From Candidatus Baldrarchaeota archaeon (GTDB lineage Archaea; Asgardarchaeota; Baldrarchaeia; Baldrarchaeales; DXJG01), in NCBI GenBank assembly GCA_030587435.1, contig JAUQZC010000111.1, positions 1-22,108 on the forward strand: DNA of 22,108 bases, written 5' to 3'. Shown here one piece after another: positions 15,162 through 22,108 of this stretch. The number at the start of each line of letters is the position of its first letter. The first letter of the stretch is position 1. A program made the translations under genes and the position numbers. The notes beneath the pieces are model-generated. The model had not been told where the DNA came from. It made no database searches and worked only from the letters and a program-made list of their open reading frames with translations.

Positions 15162-15578
15162 ATGGATCTTAAAACAATTAAAGAATTTCTCAAAATAAAT
15201 AATGTCTTTGCAATCGTTGGGGTTTCCAGCAACCCTGAGAAATGGGGATATAGAGTCTACAAAGACCTAAAGGAAAAAGGGTACAAAGTTTACCCAATAA
15301 ACCCCAAACTTGAAAAAATTAATGGCGACAAATGTTATCCTAATCTTCATCTATTACCAGAGAGACCAGATGTGGTAGTAACAGTAGTTCCACCAAAAAT
15401 AACCGAAAAAATCATAGAAGAAGCAGCTGAACTTGGAATAAAAAAGATCTGGATGCAACCTGGAAGTGAAAACGAGAAAATCATCAAGAAAGGTGAAAAG
15501 ACAGGTCTTACGCTGGTGCATGGAACTTGCATTCTAGAAACCGTAGTTCAACTACAGCTTAAGAAGATGCATCGATAA
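15162..15578 (+). CDS. CoA-binding domain protein (YccU-like)
   Basis: A 138-residue single-domain protein of the CoA-binding (Rossmann-like) family. The nucleotide-binding start FAIVGVSSNPEKWGYRVYKD, then GYKVYPINPK, the strand VVVTVVPP and the IKKIWMQPGSENE segment are all in family order, and the length is normal for stand-alone members. Such proteins resemble the first domain of succinyl-CoA synthetase and are thought to bind CoA or a nucleotide; a precise cellular role is not established. It follows the TrmB-like regulator at 22 bp and converges on sufS. HGTCILETVV near the end carries a conserved cysteine often seen in the family. Confidence 0.85.
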   Translation: MDLKTIKEFLKINNVFAIVGVSSNPEKWGYRVYKDLKEKGYKVYPINPKLEKINGDKCYPNLHLLPERPDVVVTVVPPKITEKIIEEAAELGIKKIWMQPGSENEKIIKKGEKTGLTLVHGTCILETVVQLQLKKMHR

Positions 15579-15731
15579 GAGTATAGTGTAACATTTGAAA
15601 TTAAAACATCGTATAAACAGTGCTTAGCAGCAAAATTGTGGAAATAATGTTATTGTTTAATTTATACGAATAACGGAATATCTGTGCTCCAAGAGAACAG
15701 AAGTAATCTAGTTATGTAGTTTTATCTCCCT

Positions 15732-16955
15732 TTAAGTTAGTTCTCTTACTATTTTTTCAAGAGTACTGCAGAAAATGTCCACTTCTTCTTTTGTGTTATA
15801 GACGTATACTGATGCCCTTGCAGAGGATGGTATTCCTAGCTTCATGTGAAGTGGTTCCGCACAATGTACACCTGATCTAATCGCTATATTCTCAAGCTCA
15901 TCAAGATACATAGCTAATTCATGGGAATCCAAACCTTCAACAGTAAAAGCAACTACACCTCCACGTTTCTCAACATCTTCAGGTCCATAAACAGTAACCT
16001 TAGGAATTTCATATAATCTTTCCAGTAAATATTTAGTCAACTCCTTTTCGTGACTTCTAACCCACTCCATACCTAACTTTTCCAAATATTCCACAGCAGC
16101 TCCAAACCCTATTCCACCAGCGATATTAGGAGTTCCAGCCTCAAACTTCCAAGGCATAACATTCCACTCACTCTTTTCCAAAGTAACTCTTCTAATCATA
16201 TCTCCTCCACCAAAAGTCGGACACATCTCCTCCCCCAAACCCTCCCTGATATATAGCGCCCCCACACCCGTTGGACCTAGCATTTTATGCGCAGAGAAGG
16301 CAAGGAGATCACATTTGATTTTTTTGACATCTACGGGGAGATGTGGTACGGATTGAGCTCCGTCGATTAAAACTGGGACTTCATGCTCATGAGCAATTTT
16401 ACATATTTCTTCAACGGGATTTATGGTGCCTATTACGTTTGAAACATGAACAACCGTGATTAACTTTGTTTTTTCGGTTATTAAACCTTCTAGCTGCTCT
16501 AGATCGAGGTACCATTTATCTTTTAGATCTAAAAACTTTATTTTCACACCGAATCTATCTCTAATTAACTGCCATGGTACAATGTTGCTATGATGTTCCA
16601 TAACTGTCGTTATAACTTCATCTCCAGGCTTCCAATCCAACCCATAAGCAACGTAATTTATTGCCTCGGTAGTGTTTTTGACGAAGACAATCTCTTCACG
16701 GCTTTTTGCGCCAATAAACCTAGCAACTTTATCATGCGCTTCTTCATAAAGTTGAGACGCCTCTTGAGAAAGTGTATGAACACCTCTATGAATATTTGCA
16801 CAATGCTTCTCATAGTAGTTTGTAACTGCTTCGATAACCTGTATCGGCTTTAAGCTTGTAGCAGCGTTATCAAGATATATGAAAGGCTTTCCATCATCTT
16901 CTCTTCTCCTTTTGAGAAGCGGAAAATCTTCCCTTATTTTATTCACATCGGGCAT
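15732..16955 (-). CDS. sufS: SufS-type cysteine desulfurase
   Basis: This PLP enzyme takes sulfur from cysteine to give a persulfide for Fe-S cluster or other sulfur transfer. Its 407 residues match the group II (SufS/CsdA) length. Visible are DNAATSLKP near 29, the PLP-stacking EHHSN near 120, DGAQSVPH near 198, the Schiff-base lysine K224 in SAHKMLGP and the persulfide cysteine C365 in RSGVHCAEPLH. No SufBCD, SufE or SufU is in the window. ATG 16955 directly follows the stop of the unknown gene (TAAATG), and its ribosome-binding site GGAGGTG lies within that gene's last codons, so the pair is translationally coupled. It converges on the CoA-binding gene. Confidence 0.95.
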   Translation of the reverse strand: MPDVNKIREDFPLLKRRREDDGKPFIYLDNAATSLKPIQVIEAVTNYYEKHCANIHRGVHTLSQEASQLYEEAHDKVARFIGAKSREEIVFVKNTTEAINYVAYGLDWKPGDEVITTVMEHHSNIVPWQLIRDRFGVKIKFLDLKDKWYLDLEQLEGLITEKTKLITVVHVSNVIGTINPVEEICKIAHEHEVPVLIDGAQSVPHLPVDVKKIKCDLLAFSAHKMLGPTGVGALYIREGLGEEMCPTFGGGDMIRRVTLEKSEWNVMPWKFEAGTPNIAGGIGFGAAVEYLEKLGMEWVRSHEKELTKYLLERLYEIPKVTVYGPEDVEKRGGVVAFTVEGLDSHELAMYLDELENIAIRSGVHCAEPLHMKLGIPSSARASVYVYNTKEEVDIFCSTLEKIVRELT

Positions 16956-18068
16956 TTAGACACCTCCAACACCAAAAATATTCAAGATCCTTAACCCAGT
17001 CAAATAAATTTTATCGGTATCTTCAAACAATTTAAACAAACGTTTATTCAACTCACTAGGTGTGTTTTCTACCTCCTCCCTAATTCTCCTAATATTCTCT
17101 AATATTCCTCTTACTTTTTTAACGTCATGTTGAACGTCACTTTTCATGGAAGCGATTTGTGAAATAGATTCATAAAGATTTCCGATTTTACGGAAAATCT
17201 CTAAAATGTTATTCTTTATTTTTGCGTCAACTTGCATTAAAAGATTTGAATTTTTGTTTATTTCCTTAATTAAATCATCAACAGTTCTGAAGACGGTTTT
17301 TAGGTTAAGTGTTATTCCAAGAGGTATAAATCCAAGAGAGGCCTGCTCTATATTAGGTGTTTGCACCATAAAATCTAAGGCAAGTAAATTTACCCTATTA
17401 AGCATTCTCTCAAAATCTTTTACTCTTACTCCAGAAATTTTTTCACCACGTAACCCGTCTAAAATATTTGAAAAAGTTTCACTTAACAACGACAAAGGCT
17501 TACTCAAATTAATTAAAGCATTAAAAAGTATCACGCCAGTTGGTAGTTCCTCTAAATCGACAAGTTCTCTCTGAGCATTTTCTTCCAAACATTTGTCGCA
17601 CATTCCAGCAGCACAATAAATTGCTGGTTGTCCGCACACTTCACATATAAGACTTCCCCATATTAATCTTAGAAAATCTTGAAGCATTTTCATGGCATCT
17701 TCTCTATTTAGAGCCTCTCTAATCTTTATTTTCCCTTTCTTAAAAATGGATATTGTTTTGCCTCTCCATTTTACCCTACCTACGCCAAGGGTAAGGCTGC
17801 ATTGCATCTCTGAGAATCTAATTTTATAAGTATTCAAAATGTCACAAAAAACGTTAAAATCAATAATTTCACGATGCGTAGTTCTTAACAGTTTTGTTAT
17901 ATCGCTTTCTAACATTACTTTACCTACTTCTGCAGCACATGGCTGTATATAAGCAAGGCCTTTTTCCTCTGAAACGTTTAGATTACTTTTCGTTCTCACC
18001 TGTATCTTTAGGATGCAGTAATCTACAAATTTAGGACGATATATGACTCGTCTTGCTGAATAAGCCAT
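16956..18068 (-). CDS. Unknown zinc-ribbon protein coupled to sufS
   Basis: I do not recognise this family as a whole. The 370-residue protein has an N-terminal alpha/beta part ending in VKWRGKTISIFKKGKIKI and REALNREDA, a pattern faintly like one half of a TBP-type domain (x-F-x-SGK-x-x-x-x-GA). Then comes a cysteine cluster C142-x2-C145-x6-C152-x4-C157-x2-C160 (CEVCGQPAIYCAAGMCDKC), suited to zinc or an Fe-S cluster. A long, mostly helical C-terminal half follows, with coiled-coil-like heptads near 240-355. There is no membrane segment. ATG 18068 is preferred: the TATA box at about 18124-18133 puts transcription start near 18102, inside the longer frame that begins at 18107. Tight coupling to sufS and the shared Fe-S promoter motif suggest a sulfur-transfer or assembly role. 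Confidence 0.7.
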   Translation of the reverse strand: MAYSARRVIYRPKFVDYCILKIQVRTKSNLNVSEEKGLAYIQPCAAEVGKVMLESDITKLLRTTHREIIDFNVFCDILNTYKIRFSEMQCSLTLGVGRVKWRGKTISIFKKGKIKIREALNREDAMKMLQDFLRLIWGSLICEVCGQPAIYCAAGMCDKCLEENAQRELVDLEELPTGVILFNALINLSKPLSLLSETFSNILDGLRGEKISGVRVKDFERMLNRVNLLALDFMVQTPNIEQASLGFIPLGITLNLKTVFRTVDDLIKEINKNSNLLMQVDAKIKNNILEIFRKIGNLYESISQIASMKSDVQHDVKKVRGILENIRRIREEVENTPSELNKRLFKLFEDTDKIYLTGLRILNIFGVGGV

Positions 18069-18114
18069 TTTATGTCTCTCCCTCTTTCTCATAAGTGTAA
18101 ATTCCATGATTCTG

Positions 18115-18133
18115 ATAACAATGTTATATATTT
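18115..18133 (-). promoter_or_regulatory. Palindrome over the TATA region of the unknown-sufS operon
   Basis: ATAACA-a-TGTTAT (18115-18127) is a perfect inverted repeat merging into the TATA box (ATATATAA on the minus strand, 18124-18133). Its 16-bp core matches the iscS promoter at 15 of 16 positions. A shared regulator for both Fe-S operons is the simplest reading. Confidence 0.6.
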
Positions 18134-18220
18134 TAATTTTATCCCATTAAGACACAGTCGTTCTTGAAAGCAACCTATATAACAACTTCGATCAGCATTC
18201 TAAACACAGTTAAACTGATT

Positions 18221-18320
18221 GTAACTTAATTTGCATATGAATTCTTTAAACATTTCCATGTCCGTTAAACAACCACAAATTTAAATATGACACATCCTGT
18301 TGTTAATGAAATTAAGTTAC
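18221..18320. repeat. 12-bp inverted repeat in the gene-free stretch between the Fe-S operons
   Basis: The region 18135-18483 holds no gene I can support. Its one feature is a perfect inverted repeat, GTAACTTAATTT (18221-18232) and AAATTAAGTTAC (18309-18320), enclosing 76 bp without a frame or known RNA. In DNA this AT-rich, chance cannot be excluded. Confidence 0.35.
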
Positions 18321-18483
18321 TTTAATAGCATATTGACGGTATCCTACAGATAAGTCACCGTAATCATCTATTAAAAAGGGCGCAGTTTTATCTAGGTCAG
18401 ATTTTATGTAAAATTGGGAAAACTTCTCAATATTCGACTTAAAAACAACAGAAGAAATAGGGAAGAATTAAATAGTAGTCGCA

Positions 18484-18864
18484 CTATTTTTTGGCTTTTT
18501 TCTCGTATTCTTCTATTGCTTTGTGTAATGCTTTTGCGGCTAATACCGCGCAGTGCATTTTTATCGGTGGCAGTCCTCCCAGCTTTTCTGCAACGTCTCT
18601 CATGGTTATTTTCTTTGCTTCTTCAAGCGTTTTTCCTTTAGCCATTTCCGTTAAAATTGATCCGGTAGCAATGTTTGCTGCGCAGCCAAAAGATAAAAAC
18701 TTTATATCCTCTATCCTACCGTCTTTAACCTTCAAAAACATTCTAAGCATGTCTCCACAAACAGGATTACCCTCTTCAACAACCACATCTGGGTTTTCCA
18801 TTTCTCCAATGTTTTTAGGGTTCGTAAAGTATTCCATCAACTTTTTCGAGTATTTTATAGGCAT
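18484..18864 (-). CDS. iscU: IscU-type Fe-S cluster scaffold
   Basis: This is the scaffold on which IscS sulfur and iron are built into a [2Fe-2S] or [4Fe-4S] cluster. The 126 residues carry the three ligand cysteines C36 (GNPVCGD, with D38), C61 (SFGCAAN) and C105 (KMHCAVLA, with H104), plus the LPPIK motif that in bacteria is the HscA-binding LPPVK. ATG 18864 is preferred over GTG 18876: GGTG lies 6 nt upstream, and the GTG option would overlap the iscS stop. Here the ATG follows the iscS stop almost directly (TAA-c-ATG). It is co-transcribed with iscS, forming a minimal two-gene ISC unit. Confidence 0.94.
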   Translation of the reverse strand: MPIKYSKKLMEYFTNPKNIGEMENPDVVVEEGNPVCGDMLRMFLKVKDGRIEDIKFLSFGCAANIATGSILTEMAKGKTLEEAKKITMRDVAEKLGGLPPIKMHCAVLAAKALHKAIEEYEKKAKK

Positions 18865-18865
18865 G

Positions 18866-20059
18866 TTATCCACCACTTTTCTTTAGACTTTCAGGAGTAA
18901 GGGGACTAATACTTCTCAACTTCTCGATAACTTTAGGAAGTACGTCAAGCACGTAGTCGATTTCTTCTTCCGTATTATATCGACTAAGACTAAACATAAT
19001 AGATCCGTGAGCAATTTCGGGGGGTACACCTATAGCGGTTAACACGTGGCTAGGCTCTAATTTCCTAGAGGCGCATGCTGAACCTGTTGAAACACAAATA
19101 CCATACATATCTAAATATAATGTTATAGATTCTCCCTCAATATATTTGAAGGAGAAGTTCACGTTACTGGGGCTTCTTTTATCTCCTCTAGGACCATGTA
19201 GCACGACTTCTGGAATGTTGTCTTCAATTCCCTTGATAAGTTTGTCTCTTAAACTTCTCATGTGTGAAACATGTTTTTCAAAGTTTGCGAAAGCTATTTC
19301 AGCTGCTTTAGCAAATCCAACTATCCCAGGAATATTTTCTGTTCCAGGCCTCAACCTATGAACAGATATGTACCCCTTAAGTACTGGCTCTATTTTTGTT
19401 CCTTGTCTAATATATAGTGCTCCCACGCCTTTTGGCCCATGAATCTTATGAGAGCTCAAAGTTAAGAGATCGATGTTAAAGTCTTGAACATCTATTGGAA
19501 TTTTTGTGTATGAGGACTGAGCGTCAACGTGGAAATAGATTTTCTGTTTCTTTTCTTTTAATAATTTACCAACTTCCTTTATCGGTTCAATGGTTCCAAT
19601 TTCATGGTTAACGTGCATAATGCTAACCAGTATGGTTTCATCTGTCAATAAATTTTCAAGCTGCTCCATGTTAATGAATCCTTCTCTATCTACTTCAAGA
19701 TAATCTATTTTGAATCCCTGTTTAGCTAGTTCCTCAGTTATTCTCATAATAGATGGATGTTCAATCCTTGTAGTAATTATGTGCTTTCCCCGGTTCCTAT
19801 TTGCATAAGCGATTCCCCTAATTGCTAAATCGTTTGCTTCCGTTCCACAAGAGGTGAAAATAATTCCATCAGGTTTTGCGTTTATTGTTTCAGCTATGGT
19901 CTCCGCGCTTTGCTCGATTGCATCGTATGCTTGTTGTCCTAATGTGTGCAGTGATGCTGGATGGCCATAATATTCATTCATGTAAGGTATCATAGCTTCT
20001 ATTACTTCTTTAGCAACTATAGTCGTTCTTTCATTATCAAGGTACACTATCTTCTTCAT
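18866..20059 (-). CDS. iscS: IscS/NifS-type cysteine desulfurase with variant motifs
   Basis: A group I cysteine desulfurase of 397 residues, the expected sulfur donor of the adjacent IscU. PLP lysine K205 (LSSHKIHGPKG), H101 (TTRIEHPS), HVDAQ near 177 and the persulfide cysteine C329 in STGSACASRKLEPSH are all present, so it should be active. Two usually strict motifs differ: the N-terminal DNNATT-type block reads DNERTT, and the GGGQE-R-x-GTEN block reads GYISVHRLRPGTEN, changing residues near the phosphate and substrate pocket. AGGGG lies 6 nt before ATG 20059. A palindrome over its TATA region, at 20088-20106, matches that of the sufS operon. Reading continues straight into iscU. Confidence 0.93.
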   Translation of the reverse strand: MKKIVYLDNERTTIVAKEVIEAMIPYMNEYYGHPASLHTLGQQAYDAIEQSAETIAETINAKPDGIIFTSCGTEANDLAIRGIAYANRNRGKHIITTRIEHPSIMRITEELAKQGFKIDYLEVDREGFINMEQLENLLTDETILVSIMHVNHEIGTIEPIKEVGKLLKEKKQKIYFHVDAQSSYTKIPIDVQDFNIDLLTLSSHKIHGPKGVGALYIRQGTKIEPVLKGYISVHRLRPGTENIPGIVGFAKAAEIAFANFEKHVSHMRSLRDKLIKGIEDNIPEVVLHGPRGDKRSPSNVNFSFKYIEGESITLYLDMYGICVSTGSACASRKLEPSHVLTAIGVPPEIAHGSIMFSLSRYNTEEEIDYVLDVLPKVIEKLRSISPLTPESLKKSGG

Positions 20060-20087
20060 TTTTATCCCCTTTTAGGCATGAAAAATT

Positions 20088-20106
20088 TATAACAACGTTA
20101 TATAAA
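20088..20106 (-). promoter_or_regulatory. Palindrome and TATA box of the iscS-iscU operon
   Basis: TATAAC-aac-GTTATA (20088-20102) is a perfect 6-bp-arm inverted repeat. On the minus strand it runs out of the TATA box TTTATATAA (20098-20106). Transcription would start near 20077, just before the AGGGG ribosome-binding site. Nearly identical to the site at 18115-18130. Confidence 0.6.
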
Positions 20107-20373
20107 TCTATCACAGAACACTAACAACCCTGCACATAGGTAAAAAAGTGAAAAGTTCAAGCTTTTAAATATTCATACCAAGACGCCCAACATCCTGATA
20201 CAATCTGTTTTTCGTCACATAACTTCGAACCTAAACCATTATATCAGGGCAATGCCTCTTACACACCTCCAGTCTCTAATGGGCGCTCATAGCAGAACCT
20301 CCTCGACTTCAAAAATCATAAAGCCATACATTACTTAAGTTTTATAAGGAAGTTAAATAGTAGAGGTGATTTT
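20107..20373. other. Intergenic region between divergent iscS and phosphoribosyltransferase genes
   Basis: Including the iscS promoter, the gene-free gap is 314 bp. I see no frame worth calling. CCTGATA (20194-20200) can pair with TATCAGG (20242-20248) across 41 nt, and the stretch 20190-20320 is richer in G+C than its surroundings, so an unrecognised RNA is possible. TTTTATAAG at 20340-20348 is too near the start codon to be a convincing TATA box. Confidence 0.3.
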
Positions 20374-21060
20374 TTGACTGTTATTGAAGATTTAACGTTA
20401 CGAAATAAATTTCACGTATTTAAGGATAGAGAACATGCTGGACGTCTTCTATCAAAATTTCTTAAAGAGAGGCTGAATGAAAAAGAGAATCTAGTTGTCT
20501 TAGCAATACCGAGAGGGGGAGTGCCGATAGGCTGTATTCTTGCTAAACAACTCCAAGCAGAATTTGACCTAATAGTTGTAAGAAAAATCCCGGTACCGTG
20601 GAATCCAGAAGCAGGATTTGGAGCCATTACACCAAACGGAGAAATACTCTTAGATGAAAAAGTAGCTAAATATCTTAGATTGGAAACTGAAGAAATTGAG
20701 AGTCTCACCCAAAAGGTTTTGGAAGAAATTAAGAGAAGAGAACAAAAGTTCTTGGGGAGTAGGAAAAGAGTAGATGTAACTAATAAAAATGCGATTTTGG
20801 TGGATGATGGGTTAGCTACTGGCTTTACCATGCTTGCTGCTGTAAAATTCTTAAAAGATAAGCCTAGAAATATTATGATTGCTGTTCCCACAGCGTCTCG
20901 CGGAGCCATATCGCTTTTATCAAAACATGTACATGCCATATATTGTTTAAACATTAGAAGCGAGATACCTTACTTTGCAGTTGCCGACGCATATGTAAAT
21001 TGGAGAGATTTAACAGACGACGATGTGATACAATATCTGAAAAAATACCATTACATTTAA
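20374..21060 (+). CDS. Phosphoribosyltransferase-domain protein (COG1926-like)
   Basis: A 228-residue cytosolic type I phosphoribosyltransferase-fold protein. The N-terminal LVVLAIPRGGVPIG (near 40-53), FDLIVVRKIPVPWNPEAGFGA (near 64-84) and the PRPP-binding loop ILVDDGLATGFTM (near 141-153) are all in place. The family transfers or releases phosphoribose, but members with this PRGGVP-KIPVPWNPE layout have no firmly known substrate. It could serve nucleobase salvage or be a phosphoribose-handling hydrolase. The start is TTG 20374, with GAGGTG (20363-20368) 5 nt upstream. It is a single gene between divergent iscS and a convergent broken cation transporter. Confidence 0.82.
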   Translation: MTVIEDLTLRNKFHVFKDREHAGRLLSKFLKERLNEKENLVVLAIPRGGVPIGCILAKQLQAEFDLIVVRKIPVPWNPEAGFGAITPNGEILLDEKVAKYLRLETEEIESLTQKVLEEIKRREQKFLGSRKRVDVTNKNAILVDDGLATGFTMLAAVKFLKDKPRNIMIAVPTASRGAISLLSKHVHAIYCLNIRSEIPYFAVADAYVNWRDLTDDDVIQYLKKYHYI

Positions 21061-21085
21061 CTCGCAGCCATCTAAATATCAAGGT

Positions 21086-21979
21086 TTACTTATCTTTGGT
21101 TTTACTATCCTTAATAGGTTCTATATGAATTGTTACATCTTTAATGTCTGGTATTTCTTGCATTATTCTATTTTCAACTTGATGTGCTATCTCGTGGGCT
21201 TCCTCTATACTCATATCGGATGGAACCAGTACATGTAACTCTACGAGATATTTTCCACGTATTCTCCGCGACCTGATTTTATGAACTTCTCCAACACCTT
21301 CAACGCTTGTTGCAATACTTTGAATATGTTCAGGTCTCAGTGAAGAGTAGTCTAAAAGTTCTTTACCTGCTTCACGAAGAATATCGATACCAAATTTCAA
21401 CAAAAGAGCGGTAATAACAAAGGCAAAAATCGCATCAAAAATGTATAGGCCTCTTAGTGATAAGACCACGCTTAATGTAACTAAAGATGCGTTAAAAACA
21501 TCTGTGACAGAATGTTTCACATCAGCTCTTAGAAAACTGCTTCCAAGCATTTCTCCCCTCTTATATTCCCATACGGCTGTTACAAAATTGATTAAAACAG
21601 TTGCAATAAGAATGTAAATTATTTCCAGTGAAACTTTAGGTTTAAAACCTTTTAAGTAAACGTATCACGGCTTCGCGAACAATTTCGAAACATGCAAAAA
21701 TATGAAGGAAGATGTAAAAACCATGGCAAATGCTTCATATCTCTCATGACCATAAGGATGATCAGTGTCAACGGGTTTTTCCATCATTTTAAAAGCCCAT
21801 AAACCAACAATATTAGAAACACTGTCAAACAGAGAATGTATAGCGTCTGCTATCAAAGCGAGAGAAAGAGACAGAAAACCAAAAACACCTTTAATAGCAG
21901 CCACGGATATGTTACTTAAATATGTAATTAGAAGCGTCAATTTTTCTCCTCTAAAATCACACTTTTCATCTGTCAACAT
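21086..21979 (-). pseudogene. Cation diffusion facilitator transporter with two compensating frameshifts
   Basis: The membrane half begins MLTDEKCDFRGEKLTLL and shows CDF features: SLALIADAIHSLFDS (H-x3-D in helix 2), DTDHPYGHERYEAFAMVF, and after the break RADVKHSVTDVFNA (H-x3-D in helix 5) and a cytoplasmic C-terminal domain. CDF proteins export zinc, manganese, iron or similar divalent metals. After FTSSFIF the family sequence jumps one frame (FACFEIVREAVIRLLK), then jumps back at GFKPKVSLEIIYIL, so the original frame meets a TGA at 21665-21667. The breaks sit at runs of A (21696-21700) and T (21650-21653) on the + strand: one base missing, then one extra. Real decay or homopolymer sequencing error are both possible. 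TTG 21940, with AGGAG 5 nt upstream, is an alternative start. Confidence 0.8.
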
Positions 21980-22108
21980 TTAACACAGCCAAAGTTTCCC
22001 TTTATCACTTACCATTCTTAAAACTTATCAACTTAAAACTAAACGGTGAAGAACGCAAATTTAACAGATTAGGGTAACCTACTTTCGTCTGAACCCATTT
22101 TATACAAA

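Noticed and set aside
20190..20320. Possible tRNA or snoRNA-like gene in the GC-richer intergenic patch
   Set aside because: No cloverleaf, B-box or paired C/D boxes could be found by eye.
20412..20954. 180-aa minus-strand frame opposite the phosphoribosyltransferase
   Set aside because: It mirrors a well-conserved gene on the other strand; low-complexity serine/leucine-rich shadow without family motifs.

Overview
The window looks like about 22 kb of AT-rich archaeal chromosome. It encodes an archaeal-type FEN-1 nuclease, an archaeal (MptE-type) pterin diphosphokinase, a soluble heterodisulfide reductase set (HdrCBA), a dolichol/phytol-kinase-like membrane enzyme and TrmB-like regulators. 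TATA-like boxes lie 20-40 bp before genes, and many genes share one ribosome-binding pattern (AGGTG, then about 6 nt, then ATG, GTG or TTG). The gene content fits an anaerobic member of the TACK/Thermoproteota side, for instance Bathyarchaeia-like. That placement is inference; no rRNA is present to confirm it.

Layout. 1-2652: two V4R-like cysteine-containing proteins (the first cut by the window edge) flank a CTP-dependent prenol-kinase-like membrane protein, followed by a small class I methyltransferase. 2720-5768: a tandem palindromic operator with a TATA box precedes an ECF S-component-like membrane protein, an MFS transporter and fen, all on the + strand. 5786-7848 (minus strand): a transglutaminase-like protein, mptE, and a 46-aa protein gene with its own palindromic promoter. 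8078-8529: the broken N-terminus of a molybdopterin oxidoreductase (formate-dehydrogenase-like), with an unusual GC-rich insert. 8780-12621: hdrC-hdrB-hdrA. HdrA carries a C-terminal MvhD-like domain that has lost the cysteines expected for its iron-sulfur cluster. A GcvH/lipoyl-carrier-like gene converges on hdrA.

13252-15578: a SufR-like regulator with C-terminal cysteines and a perfect inverted repeat at its promoter, a thioredoxin, a TrmB-like regulator and a CoA-binding protein. 15732-20059: two iron-sulfur assembly operons on the minus strand, (unknown zinc-ribbon protein)-sufS and iscS-iscU. Their promoters share an almost identical palindrome over the TATA region. 20374-21060: a phosphoribosyltransferase. 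21086-21979: a cation diffusion facilitator with two compensating frameshifts.

How the parts fit: the right half is dominated by iron-sulfur chemistry. Hdr subunits consume many clusters, the desulfurases and IscU supply them, and a SufR-like factor and a shared promoter palindrome are candidates for coordinating supply. The lipoyl carrier beside Hdr suggests a possible thiol/disulfide role for Hdr, as in sHdr-LbpA systems. The formate-dehydrogenase remnant suggests that an electron-input partner was lost nearby.
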